Assembly: GCF_034190915.1 (NCBI RefSeq)
Contig: NW_026947486.1
Location: forward strand, 105,864,812-105,928,811
DNA length: 64,000 bases
Origin: Cavia porcellus
Lineage: Eukaryota; Chordata; Mammalia; Rodentia; Caviidae
Direction of reading: 5' to 3'
The translations under genes and the position numbers were made by a program. Positions within the stretch are counted from its first letter, which is position 1, and each line of letters begins with the position of its first letter. The notes beneath the pieces were generated by a model. It worked only from the letters and a program-made list of their open reading frames with translations, was not told where the DNA came from and ran no database searches. Positions 46,861-58,829 of the stretch are shown here, in pieces.

Positions 46861-49800
46861 TTATACTACTGGTTTCTAAGTTCATAGAAATGAAAGTTTT
46901 GTGCTAATATTGCTTGGAGAAGTTTTTATGCCTGTATCTTGTACTCTGAGTAACTACTTTGAAAAATATGCAATACATTAACTATTGTTATTGTACTAGC
47001 ATTTTGTCTTGAATTTTTATTTTCATTTTTTTTCTGTAAAGGTGAAAAAATAGTAGGAGAACATTTTAACTAAGAGAAATGCCAAAGACATGCAGGTGAA
47101 AACACTCCAGGAAATTTTAAGTTTTTAATAGATCTTCCAGGAGGAATGATGGGTTTGTATCGAAGAGTAGTAATTTTTTTTTTTGTTTTTACAGAATTGG
47201 TAATTGAATCAAGGGTCTTACATGTGCTAGGCAAGCTTTCTATGACTGAGCCACTCCTCCATCCCCAATGATGAAATTTTAGTCTGTACTTTCTGCAAGC
47301 TACTAGAATACACATTCCATCAAGTCAAAGAATAAACCAAGAAAAGGGAAGACGTGGTGTACAGAAAACAGGGGGAAATACCAGAGAGAGGAAAGGGAAT
47401 TAATTATCTGGATGATAGTGAATGGCCTTGAGCAGAGGGGAATGGGAAGATAAAGGATCCAGCAGAGATGCTCTAGAAAAGCAAAAAAGAAAACAACTGA
47501 TATATTACCCATTGTGTTTCACCATTTAGAGAATAGTATTCAAAAAAGTTTTACCATTCCATGGGAAGTTTTATGATGAATTAGTGATAGACACATAGAA
47601 AATAAAGCAAACTATCAAAAGAAAAAAGAGAAAGTTGCTCAAAAAGTAAGTACGTCATGATAAAGTAATACTTGGTTCCACAGTGATTGACAATTATACA
47701 GTCAAATCAGTTAAAAGACTGCATTGGAGTTAGGGGGGTAGCCCAGTGAGAGAGTATACACTTAGCATGCTCTAGGCCCTGGGTTCCATGTTCAGCTCCC
47801 CCCTAAAGAAACCACTGTGTTTCCGATATGCTAAATTAAAACTTTGGTAGGATGAAGGGAGAACAAGTTGGAGAGGACCATATTGTAAAGGATCTATATC
47901 TTTGTCTTCCACAATAAAAAGGCAGTAGATGCCATCTACAAATTGAAGGATCAGGAAATATTGACATATGTACATTATGCATAAATATGAGAGTAAATAC
48001 TGGAACAGCTAAAATTATTCAAAATAGTTCCTCCAGTAGTACAGATCAGAAGTTAGGAGAGATGCAGCCAGCTCTGGTCTTTATTTATAACCCTTTTAAA
48101 TCTATTTAACTTTTAACTATGAATATGCATTACTTTAAGAAGTAAAAGTTAAACTTGGAAAAATGAATAGCATTTTGAATGAGCAGAAAGGAAGGGGAGG
48201 ATTGTAGCTAAGAGAAGCCGTAAAGACATGAAGTAGTAAATAAACTTCTCCCTGGGTGAACTGAGTCCGTACTAAGGAGTAGTAAGAGAAATTTTAACAG
48301 CTCTCATATTTTGAGCACTTTTTGTGTGTTAGGCACTATGCTACACTATTTACACGCATGAAATCATTTATGCTCACTAACTTTATAAGGTAAGTACAGG
48401 TATTATCTCCCATTTTATAGACAAAGAAATTGATAGGTTATAGAACTTGCCTAAAATCCCACATAGAAAGTAAAAAGTAAAAGTGCTCTATGTGATTCCA
48501 AATCTATACTCTTAACCACTACATTTTGAAGGTGTCATTGACAAGATTTGATCACTGATTTAGTTTGTAAAATAGAGAAGATGAGTCTAAAACAACTACA
48601 AGGAAATATAGTCTATTTAGTGGGAGAATGATGTTCATTTGTTCATTCATTTCAACAAACATTTATTGAATATTGACTACCAAATACTGTGGTGGAGATA
48701 GGCATGAGAGATATAATCCCTGCTCTCATGAAGTTTATCATCCACTGTACATAGGAAAATCACTCAGGGAAACATCACTGAAGAAAACTGAGTTCAGTTT
48801 TAACTAAGTTGGAATAATGATAGAATATTCAAATAAAACCAGCCAGTATGAATGGAAAATGTGGTATTAGAACTTAGTATAAGATGCTTTAAGTCTACTC
48901 CTGATCACAGAAAAACAAGAATTGAGGGCAGCTATTTCATTTAATGCTTCAGAAATCCTGCATGAGCTTTAAGAATGCAATTTCAATGGTAGTTGGACTG
49001 AAAGGAAGGTTGCCGGAGTTTATAGGTATAAACTGTTCATTTGCAAAGTTTGATGGTAGAAGAATGGAAAAAGGGTTCTACAATGGGTATTCGACCCATC
49101 AAGATTAAGCCACTTTTGCAAACTAAGTGACATGTAGGTATGTTTAAAAACCGAGAAGAAAAAATTGTGAAAATGTAGAAGGTAAAGATTTTAGGGAAAA
49201 GGTAATTTAGCAAGGTGGCATGAAATGCAGTAGAAGGAAATGAACTGGAGAATGGATAGCTCAGATTTGGCAAGGAAGAAGGGACCATCCTTCCTGAAGA
49301 CAGCAAGGCTGACCGAGAAGTGAGTTAAGGAATCAGATGATTTAAGGTGAAGAGGATGCATGGGAAGGAGTAGTCTCTATGTTTTGAGCAAAGCTTAGTT
49401 TTTGTGAGACCAGGCAATTTAGAAAGAAAATAGTATTTCCTAAGAAATCAAAAAATAGTTTGAAAGTTAAGGCCTGAAAATTAATAAACCTTTTGGACAC
49501 TCTGTTGTCTTATTCAATCACTTTTTATTGTTTTAAAATAATAGCAAATTGTACCATCCTCCAGTCTTTCTGATCAATTAATTCAAATTTTATCTCATCT
49601 AGGCCAAGATTTAAGTACTAAGACTCAGGCAGGATGCCATCAAAATCCATTAAAAATGGCTCTGTTCCCAGCAGTGATAGAGATGCAAACTCCCCTTAAC
49701 AATCAAACCCAACCTTGAATTAATTAATATCTCTGTTGGTGTCTGTTTTATTTTTAAGTCATATCGTTCTTACTGGCTCAATTTCTAGCATTTGTAATTC

Positions 49801-50834
49801 CATTTGACACTCTTCAGCAAGTTTTCAGTCTGTCCTACTTGCAAAAGTGTTTGCAGTTTTGGCTCTATTTATTTCTTGTCACAGTTTATAAATGTGCACA
49901 AATACATAGACATTCACAACAAAATACAGCAACATGCACAGAACCTAGAACAAACAGAAGAGCTTCCTGAAGGCAAAAACGAGGCAAAAATTTGTGTAAA
50001 CTATCTCATGTATTTCTTAGGGAAGAGTATGACACACTGTTGAAGCCCAGGAAATGTTAACAAAGTTGTGAATGTCTATGTATTAATGAGGGACTCCTAA
50101 ATCAAAATACAAGAGCTGTCAATTCTGTTGTTTAGTCTCTTCTTGCACAGATAACACCCACTCGACCTTATTTTCCCCCATGCAAAGATGAGAGTATGAA
50201 ATAACATTAAATTGCTTTTGATTGAAATTTTAGTATTGTACATGCCATTTTAAAGCAGATATAATTTTAAACAGCAATATTTAGATTGCTTTGAGAAATG
50301 TGTGCTAAATCCCTGGCCAACTCATTGGCTACTTTTTGAGAATGACAGTAGGTCTGTCCCTCAGGTCATCTCTCCCCTAGGCATGATAGGCAACCAGATA
50401 TGCAACTCAAAGTTCTATCCATTAGGAAGATTTCTGTCATTGTCTTTTAGGGACATTTCATGGTATGGTTGTAGTGCTACATGGTCATCTACTTTCAGAT
50501 ATTGCCAGTTTAGCTGTATAAAGTTATATTTATACCATGTTCACATATTTCTTTTTATAACCCTAGTACATTGTGTCAGTGGTATCATCATGAGGTATAG
50601 ATTGAGGCACGGGCAAAATAGCAGGAGGAAGCAATACGAAACGAGTTTGGACTATCTGTTCATTAAACTAACTTACACTTTCAGAGCTTGCCCAGATCTC
50701 TATGTCCATCCTCTATGCACACATTCTGACGAAATGCTGTTATGAGCACTGAACTTCATTGCCAGGGAGATCAGATAATTCTCAGTTCATGATCCTCACC
50801 TGGTCAGGTATTCAGACTCCATTAGAATCCATCA
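46861..50834. other. Intergenic sequence with two ID-like SINEs
   Basis: ID-like SINEs at 47172-47267 (reverse) and 47725-47812 (forward, GGCCCTGGGTTCCATG). Old mammalian repeat traces at 48310-48440 and 48640-48770 (CAACAAACATTTATTGAATA). The frame at 50302-50745 begins with GTG and has no recognised homology. Confidence 0.5.
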
Positions 50835-53585
50835 GGGAACCAGATTCTTTTTTTTAAATTTTATTTGAAAGAAAAAAGAGAAAAAAACAAAACAAAACAA
50901 AGCAGTGAAAGGGTACAATTAATACAGAACTACAAAAAAAAAAAGACCAGTAAGAAATCACCAGTTAATAGATTACAATTATCATCTTAGAGATAGTTGC
51001 TCGTCACAGTATGAAAGCATACAAAGTGGACATTCAAACAGTGAGACTGCAAACAGTTGTGTTCAATGATCCAACCAAAAATATTAATATGGTCATCTAT
51101 TTAACACCCCTAAACACACTTGCAGTTGTATCATTTAGAGCACTTTTTTTCCTCTCTTTTTTACAATGAAATTTACACATTTTGAGTTTTATTACTCCTT
51201 AGTTCTTATTACTTTTTTTGGGAAGAGAAAAAAGTCAAATATGCCAAAACAAAGCTGTCAGTCAAAACCAAGGATAGACATAGCACAAGATGTAAAACCA
51301 GAGTACAAGGTTATCAACAATGGTTACCATAATGCCTCTTGCTTCCTTAAAAAGAATCGTCTATCTCATTAGGTATTATAAAGTTGAACAAAACAGTAGA
51401 GAACAAGACCAATAAAACCTAAACCTTGTAAACACTACAGGACTTCCAAAGAAGATAATAGTCAAACCAGAATGGGCATCATAGTGAGTCTCATTGCCTT
51501 CAAAGTAGTTGCCTATACCTTCAAACTTGATACTATCATACAGAATGGAACAGAGTCTAATCAGTCAAAACAAGATAGTGGGAGTATTACAGGACTTCAA
51601 ATCAAGTTAATAGGAAATCAAATAAGTTACTATAATATATCCTGCTATTTTTTTTATTTTCCCCTTAATTAAAAAAATCATAAAAAATAACTAATTTTTT
51701 TAATGAATAAGGAAGAGATTGAGATGAAAGAGGACATAACAACATAACAATACAGGTCAAAGCATCACAGTTTCAGCAACCTAGTGCTTCACCACCAAAT
51801 AACCCGATTTAATAGTAGTTACCATAGTGTCTTTTTCCCTGAAATATTTGAATATAACTTCATATATTATAGCTTCAAACATATCAAGTCAGTGTAAAAC
51901 CATTGAAGTGGATGAAAGCATTGTAGGGTTTTTACAACCAACTAACAGAAAATGAACAATGGTGTCTATATTATCTCTTTGCATAGGCATACCAAAATTT
52001 GTTTATTTGCATACCAATTTTTGTTTATACTATCACATATAATAAAATCCAGCAAGATACATCATGATAAAACCAATGGAGACAGAAGAGCCATAGTTTG
52101 GTGGGGCTTCAAAACAAGATGATAGTAAATCGGCACTAGCTATTATGATGACTTATTTTCTTCAAAATAGCTGTTCGTTTCATCACAGGCAATATCAAGC
52201 AGCCCAGAATAAAACCATTCCAATTAATAAGTGAAAACTTTATAAGGCTTCAAGGCCACATAATGGGGAATCATGATTACCACATACTTTTATATATTTG
52301 AATCATTACTTACATTAGGGAAACTATTCGGTATTCACACATGCGAGATTGATTTATTTCACTTATGAGTATGGTATCAAGCTGCGCCCATTTATTGATA
52401 AATATCTCAATGTGATACTTCTTTATAGCTGAGTAATACTCCATTGTATAGAAATACCAAAACTTTGTTATCCATTCCTCAGTTGATGGACACTTGGGTT
52501 GTTTCCAAGATTGGGCGATTACAAATTGTGCTGCTATAAACATAGGTGCACATATATCACTGTGGTATGATGCTTTCAGTTCTTCTGGGAATATGCCTAG
52601 AAGTGGAATAGCTGGACCAAATAGGACTTCCAATCCCAGCTTTTTGAGAAGTCTCCAGACTGACCTCCACAAAGGTTGTACCCGTCTACACTCCCACCAA
52701 CAGTGTAGGAGAGTTCCTTTTTCCCCACAGCCTCTCCAGCATTTGTTGTTGTTGGTTTTCTTGATGCTGGCCATTCTTTCAGGAGTGAGATGGAATCTTA
52801 GTGTGGTTTTAATTTGTATTTCTCTAATGACCAATGATAATGAACATTTTTTCATGTATTTATTTGCCATTTGTATTTCTTCATCTGAGAAGTGCGTATT
52901 CATCTCAGATGCCAATTTGGATTGGATCTTTGAATTTTGGGGGTCTGAGTTTTTTAATTCTTTATATGTTTTAGACAAAAGTGCTTTGTCTGAGGGGGAG
53001 TTCACTAAGATCTTTTCACACTTTGTGGGTTTTCTTTTCACTATGCTGGAGATTTCTTTTGACATGCAGAAACTTTTTAATAAGAGGTGGTCCCAGTTAT
53101 TGATTCTGGGAAGTATTTCCTGTGCGGTTTGAGTCCTGTTCATGAATTCTCTACCTACCCCTATGTCTTCAAGGTTTCTACCCAATTTGTCTTCCAATAG
53201 ATTTAGTGTTTCTGTTTTAATATTCAGATCTTTGATCCATTTAGATTTTAATTTAGTACATGGTGATAGGCATGGGTCTAGCTTTAGTTTTCGGCAAATG
53301 GAGAGCCAGTTTTTCCAGCACCAGTTATTACAGAGACTGTCGTTCTTCCAGTGAACCCGCTTGGCTCCTGTATCAAAGTTGAGTGTGTTTGTAGTTGTGG
53401 TTATATCTTCTAATCTATTCCACTGATATTCAACTCTGTTTTGATTCCAGTACCATGTTGATTTTACTACTGTTGGTTTGTAGTATAACTTCAAGTCAGG
53501 GATTCTGATACCTCCTGCCTTGCCTTTGCTGATTAGAATTGCCTTTGCTATTCTAGGTTTCTTCTGGAGGGAACCAGATTCTTTT
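50835..53585 (-). mobile_element. Young 5'-truncated L1 with target duplication
   Basis: Element 50852-53568 on the minus strand, flanked by perfect 17-base repeats GGGAACCAGATTCTTTT (50835-50851, 53569-53585). It holds the end of ORF2 and a 3' UTR of about 1.45 kb that matches the ORF1-only LINE. Truncation at 53568 is the usual result of incomplete reverse transcription. Confidence 0.95.
52310..53568 (-). pseudogene. L1 ORF2 C-terminal segment (open frame)
   Basis: About 419 uninterrupted codons, far longer than chance, read from GIRIPDLKLYYKPT through the C-terminal domain to the stop. A Cys/His knuckle C-x3-C-x7-H-x4-C is visible (CWRGC...H...C), as is the canonical MEYYSAIKK. The endonuclease and catalytic reverse-transcriptase residues lie upstream of the truncation and are missing, so the copy is dead, but its unbroken frame shows recent insertion. 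Confidence 0.95.
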
Positions 53586-53731
53586 CAAAATGAGAATGTC
53601 TGGAAAAAGAGAAAATCAAAGTGAGCACAGCAGCTGTCTCAATAGCTGTCTTTTAGGGCCTCTCAAACTCCTATCTGTACTCATTTTAGCACTGACTTTT
53701 TTAAAGCCCTTGCCTTATGTGCTTTAGGGGT

Positions 53732-54125
53732 TGTATCAGTCAGCTTTCTTGTCACTGGGACTAAGTACCTGATACAGCATAAAGCAGGAGGTTTGTTTTG
53801 GCTCACAGTTTCAGTGGGTTCTCTGAGGCATAAATGCTAATGGTTGAAGGCCCTGGCAAAGGAAAGCCGCTGACATCATGGTAGTCAGGAAACAGAGAAA
53901 AAAGACAGAAGCCAGGACAAAAGCATACCCTTCCAGGTTGTGCCCCCTGTGACTTGCTTCTTCCAACCAGGCCACAACTCTAAATAGGACAGTCAGCTAT
54001 GAACTCCTCAGTAGACTAATCCACTATGAGTCTATCTATCCCTCCCCCTATACAATCATCTTCCTCAAATCTCCACCTAGGAGTACGTGCTTTAGGGGGA
54101 GACTTTAGATCTAAACTGTAACAGG
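53732..54125 (-). repeat. MaLR-type solo LTR
   Basis: Reverse orientation: TGTATCAGTCAGCTTTCTTG, GGTTTGTTTTGGCTCACAG and CCTGGCAAAGGAAAGCC. Confidence 0.75.
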
Positions 54126-54129
54126 GATC

Positions 54130-55305
54130 TTCTGAAATCCGCCCCATTTGAATGAGGGAATGAGATCCGATAAACTTTTTCAATCTAAGAATTTGGAAAA
54201 TTCTAAAAGTGTTTAGATGTTGATAAAGAGCCACATAGAAGGAGCAATGCTGAATCAATGTAAGGAGTCTATGATGATGAGATTTTAAGTCTCAACAAAT
54301 GGACTTTTGGGGTGAATTCACTCACCTACTCCCTCTCACAGCATACCTTGTAAGTGACTGCTAGCTGTTCTGCCCAGTATCTCCTCATTTACCATTGTGG
54401 AAAGGGCCAAGCTTCCTCTCTGTCCTAAGTGGCCTACCTTCCAATATTCAACACCTCTTTACTCCACGCTCTCTATACCACACTACTATAGTCAGCAGTT
54501 TATGGAAATCTTTCTAAATCAATCCTGGGGGGAGGAGAGAACTTTAAACACTAAAAGAAAGATGAAACCCATCAAATAAATTATTTACATGGTGCATTTC
54601 AGTAAAATTCAACATAAAGCTGATTCTTTACTATGTGTATACATACATATAAATGGCCCAGTATTATCCAGGCAACCAACTAGAATATTGGTCTTCAAAA
54701 ACACAATAGTTTTGTCACTCTTAACAAAAACTTAATTAGCTCCTCTCCTGCAGAACACTACTAAGACTATGATTGCTAATGTCTCAACCCCTGCTCAGCT
54801 CGAAGTCATAATTAATAATTAGGCTATTTCTCTGGTAACTATCATCCGTTCACTGCTGAGAAATTTCCTATCATTAATGACTACTGCAATTTACCATGGG
54901 GAAGGCTTGTTTCCAATGACCCGGAGGCATCTGTAGGAAGTTTAAACCGCCCTAATCACTGTGAGTCTCTGGCAGGTCTCTAGCAGACCCAGCCTCTCCC
55001 TAGCCTAACATTGTTATCCAAATAAAATTAGCTTAAATGAATAGAAAAATCACAAAAGGATAGAATGGATGTTATGGGCCAAATTGTGTCAGTTTTCTTC
55101 TGTCTCTTTAAGTAGTGAATCATTAGATTTCTTATCTCAGAATGTCTTCCTAAATTATTTCTTACCCAACCAGGAACTGGGTGTTCACTAAAGCACAAGA
55201 GTCTTGATAACCACCCTGATTTCTCCATTTTAGGGACTGTGCTTTCCGGTGTGTACTACAGAATCCCAGATACCAGTAATTTTGTATTTAATAGAACGAT
55301 ATGAA
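54130..55305. other. Unique intergenic sequence, possible conserved element
   Basis: No gene or repeat. 54770-54960 is complex sequence with clustered TAAT motifs (TAATTAATAATTAGG, CATTAATGACTACTG) that could be a conserved enhancer. Confidence 0.35.
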
Positions 55306-55309
55306 ACTG

Positions 55310-55565
55310 TTTCATTTTTCTTTCTTTCCCCCGTCTTTCCCTTTCTTCATCTTCTTCTCTTTCTCCTCTTTCTCTTATTCCTCCTCTTGCTCCTCCTCCT
55401 CTACAGACAAGGTCTTGCTATGTAGTTCAGGATGGCATTAAACTGACAGTTCTGCTTCAGGCCCCCAAGTGCTGTGATTCCACCCAACTTGAATTTTTTT
55501 TCTGTTTTTCTGTACCGGAGGTTGAAACCAAGGCCTTCTGCATGCTAAGTGATTGAAACGAGAAT
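55310..55565 (-). repeat. CT-rich tract, B1 and ID SINE remnants
   Basis: A TTTC/CTCCT pyrimidine tract (55310-55400) leads into a reversed B1 fragment (55400-55490) and a partial reversed ID (55490-55560). Confidence 0.6.
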
Positions 55566-55624
55566 TAGCAAGCAGGGACTGAGATTACTTTCTCTTTCTC
55601 CAAGTCTTCTGTATGTGAGCCACA

Positions 55625-55965
<341 letters not shown>

Positions 55966-55969
55966 AGGA

Positions 55970-56690
55970 GATAAGTATCCCAGCTTTAGAAGAAAGAGGA
56001 AGAATTTGTCTTTTTCCACCTTTTTCCTATTCAAGCTCTCAACAGATTGGATGATTCCTGGCTACCTTGAAGATCATGAATCTACTTACTATACTCATTC
56101 AAATATTCATCTCTTTCAGAAACATCCTATTTATGTTTTACAAGTTATCTGGGCACCGTTTTGCCCCATGTTGACACATGAAATTTACCATTGCAATGAC
56201 ATAGTTTCACTTTTCTGTGATTGTGTCTCCTCTTTGTTTTGACCATTGTCTTTTACTTTCTATTTACATGATCTTCCAACTTTAATATTATTTACTTCGA
56301 ATATCTACATAGTTCTCCAGTTCTCTCTCTAAAGTCTTTCTGTCTCATATTGAAAATTCAAGAAACCAAATTTGATGGCCAACTAATAGACGGACTTCTA
56401 GGGCACCGTGTGTATATTTTTGAGTCATTCAACTATGATCAGCAGAGTGGAGTCACATTGTGAGAAGTACTGGCTCTCCCAGAACTATGAACATAGAATG
56501 TTAAGCCTAATAAAGTTACGTTGCATGTATAACCTGCTCACATGGTTTCCTGTTTGTCTTCCCTGTTTGGGGTTGCCAGATAAAATGTAGTAGGCCCAAT
56601 TATATTTGAATTTTAGAGAAGATATGAATCTTTGTGACATGTATATCAAAAGTTATCTATCATTTATTTGAAATCCAAACTTCACTGGTT
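55970..56690. other. Unique intergenic sequence
   Basis: No gene or clear repeat recognised. Confidence 0.4.
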
Positions 56691-56694
56691 AACC

Positions 56695-57060
56695 TCTGAA
56701 TTGGTCAACTTTCTGTTCCTGAGACAATTTTCCTAACACCCACAGTTTAAAGAAGGAGACGTTTGCTTTGGGCACAGATTCAGGGGTTCAAATCCATGAT
56801 CGGCTGGCAAAAACATCATGGTAGAAGGGCCTGGTGGAGGAAAGTGGTTCACTTGATGGCCATGGCTTCTGGAAAGCAGAAAGCAGGAGGGACAGTGTCA
56901 GAGAAGAAGGGGCCAGAGACCAGAAACAGTCCCCAAGGTCATGCCGCTGTGACCTATTTCCCCTAACTAGGCTCCACCTCCTCCAACCTGGCCCCACTTC
57001 CCAATAGCCCATTCAGCCATGGATTCATCAATGGTTAACCCACTAGTGAGATTAGTGGCT
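56695..57060 (-). repeat. MaLR-type solo LTR
   Basis: Reverse orientation: TTTCTGTTCCTGAGACAATT, CATGGTAGAAGGGCCTGGTG and GGCCCCACTTCCCAATAGC. Confidence 0.7.
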
Positions 57061-57077
57061 CTCCAGGGGTCTCTCTC

Positions 57078-57165
57078 TTTTTTTCCCCTTTAGTACCTGG
57101 GATCAAACTGATGACCTCGCACTTGCCTGACAGGTGCTTATGCTACTGAGCTAAATCCCCAGCCT
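57078..57165 (-). repeat. ID SINE
   Basis: Reversed: GTACCTGGGATCAAACTGAT to GCTACTGAGCTAAATCCCCA. Confidence 0.88.
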
Positions 57166-57169
57166 TCAG

Positions 57170-58015
57170 GGATCTCTTAATTCAGTCATGTTGGCTATCA
57201 AGTTTACCCAGCACATTGTGTATTTTTATTTATTTAACCAGGCAAAACTATCTCTGGGTCATATGTTGAACGCACCTCTTGAGTTTGTACAGTGACAATT
57301 TTTTTCTAGAAATTCAATAGCAGTTACCTTTAGAGCACCAGTGAAAATCCTAAACTAAAACGTCTCTGATTCAGTGTGACTATAGAAATAGTCTGAGTTT
57401 AGAATACTTCATGTTGCGCTATTGTTGGCTCTATTTGTGAAAGTTTGAGTTTTCTTTCCTCATTTCCACTGAGTTTTTCTTTTTTTTCACATGGATTCTT
57501 TCTTCCACAGAACAGAAGCTGTTTGACATCAGAGCTTGACTAAGGGTAATGCCATGGGGTGTGACGTCATACACCCCCCCAATAGAATGTTTGGAGCATC
57601 AGTGTTCCAATAACTAGTGCCACAATTTAAAAAAATATTTTCCTAACTGAGTTACTTTAAAAGTAGTCGAAATAGCATTATTGTCCAGGGCTTAGGGGTC
57701 TTGGTCTTGGTCTTGGTTTGTTTAGGGTTTTCAGAACCATTCATTCCTCTTCAATAATCAAATGAAAAAGGACTGATATACTCATAAATGGCTATCTGTA
57801 GCCAACAAGCCAACACACAGCTGCTTTTAAGAGATAAACTGTGACTGCCACTTAGACTTGAGACATAAGAATCTGTAACTTTCCACTCAAATTCAAATAT
57901 TTACAGCAAGCTACACATTCATGTGTGTTTGCGAACCGACAGAGAAAGAGATGATTAGGGCTTCAAAATGGACCCTAGTCTGCTTATTAAGCAAGCAAAG
58001 TGCCAGAGAACCCCA
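57170..58015. other. Unique intergenic sequence
   Basis: No gene. A palindromic CRE octamer TGACGTCA is at 57562-57569, and a short GGTCTT tandem repeat at about 57698-57717. Confidence 0.4.
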
Positions 58016-58020
58016 GGGTG

Positions 58021-58175
58021 ATTCGGTGTGGTGGCACATGCCTGTAATTCCAACACTCTGGAGGCTGAGGCAGGAGTATCTCCACGAGTTTGAGGCCAGC
58101 CTGCACTACATAGAGAGTTCAAGGGCGAGCCTGAACTAGCAAGATACTGTCAAAAAAAGAGAGAGAGAAAAAAAA
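58021..58175 (+). repeat. B1-like SINE
   Basis: GGTGTGGTGGCACATGCCTG to CAAGATACTGTCAAAAAAAG. Confidence 0.92.
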
Positions 58176-58409
58176 GGATACTAGAAGTATCATCCTCAAG
58201 GCAGTGACTTTATCCACTAGTGAAGTGTGATCCGGTGCATATTAAACTCTGTACAGTCAAGTTATTCACTTCTCTTCTTGTGAGAAAGTATTATTGTAAG
58301 GAATGGAGTGTAAAAGGAAAGTCCCTACTTTCCTAGCATTTCCCTCTTCTTTTTCTGTTATTTATTCTTAGCTATTTTTAAAATGATGGCAAACTTCACC
58401 AAGTGTATT

Positions 58410-58825
58410 ATTTTCCAAGGGCTACCATAATGAAATCCCACAAACCAGATGGTTCTCACTCAAAATTATTGTCTCATATTAGTGAAGGCTGAAAGTCTGA
58501 TATCAAGTTCCAGAAAAGCCATGCTCCTTCTGAAGGTGCTAAAGAAGGATATGTATGACTGAGGCCTTTTTCCTGGAGTTTGGTAGTTCCTTGACTCCTG
58601 GGAACAGAACTCCAATACTCAGTGGAATTTTCCCTCTGTAGGCATCCTTGTCAAACTATTCCATTTTAATAATGACACTAGTAATATTGGACTAGAGATC
58701 CACCCTACTCCAGAATTACATCATTAGTGACACTACTCCCAAATAAGGTCACACTCTGGAGTAGGTTAGAATTTCAATAGATGAATTAGGGGAGACATGA
58801 TTTAACCCATAACATCAACATGTCC
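58410..58825 (-). repeat. MLT1-like solo LTR
   Basis: Reverse orientation: CCAAGGGCTACCATAATGAA, GTGAAGGCTGAAAGTCTGAT and GGGGAGACATGATTTAACCC. Confidence 0.75.
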
Positions 58826-58829
58826 CATC

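Noticed and set aside
50302..50745. 147-codon frame, the longest outside the young L1 in the right half
   Set aside because: It starts with GTG rather than ATG, has no known homology, and sits in intergenic DNA.
52494..53132. 212-codon plus-strand frame
   Set aside because: It is the antisense shadow of the open L1 ORF2 segment.
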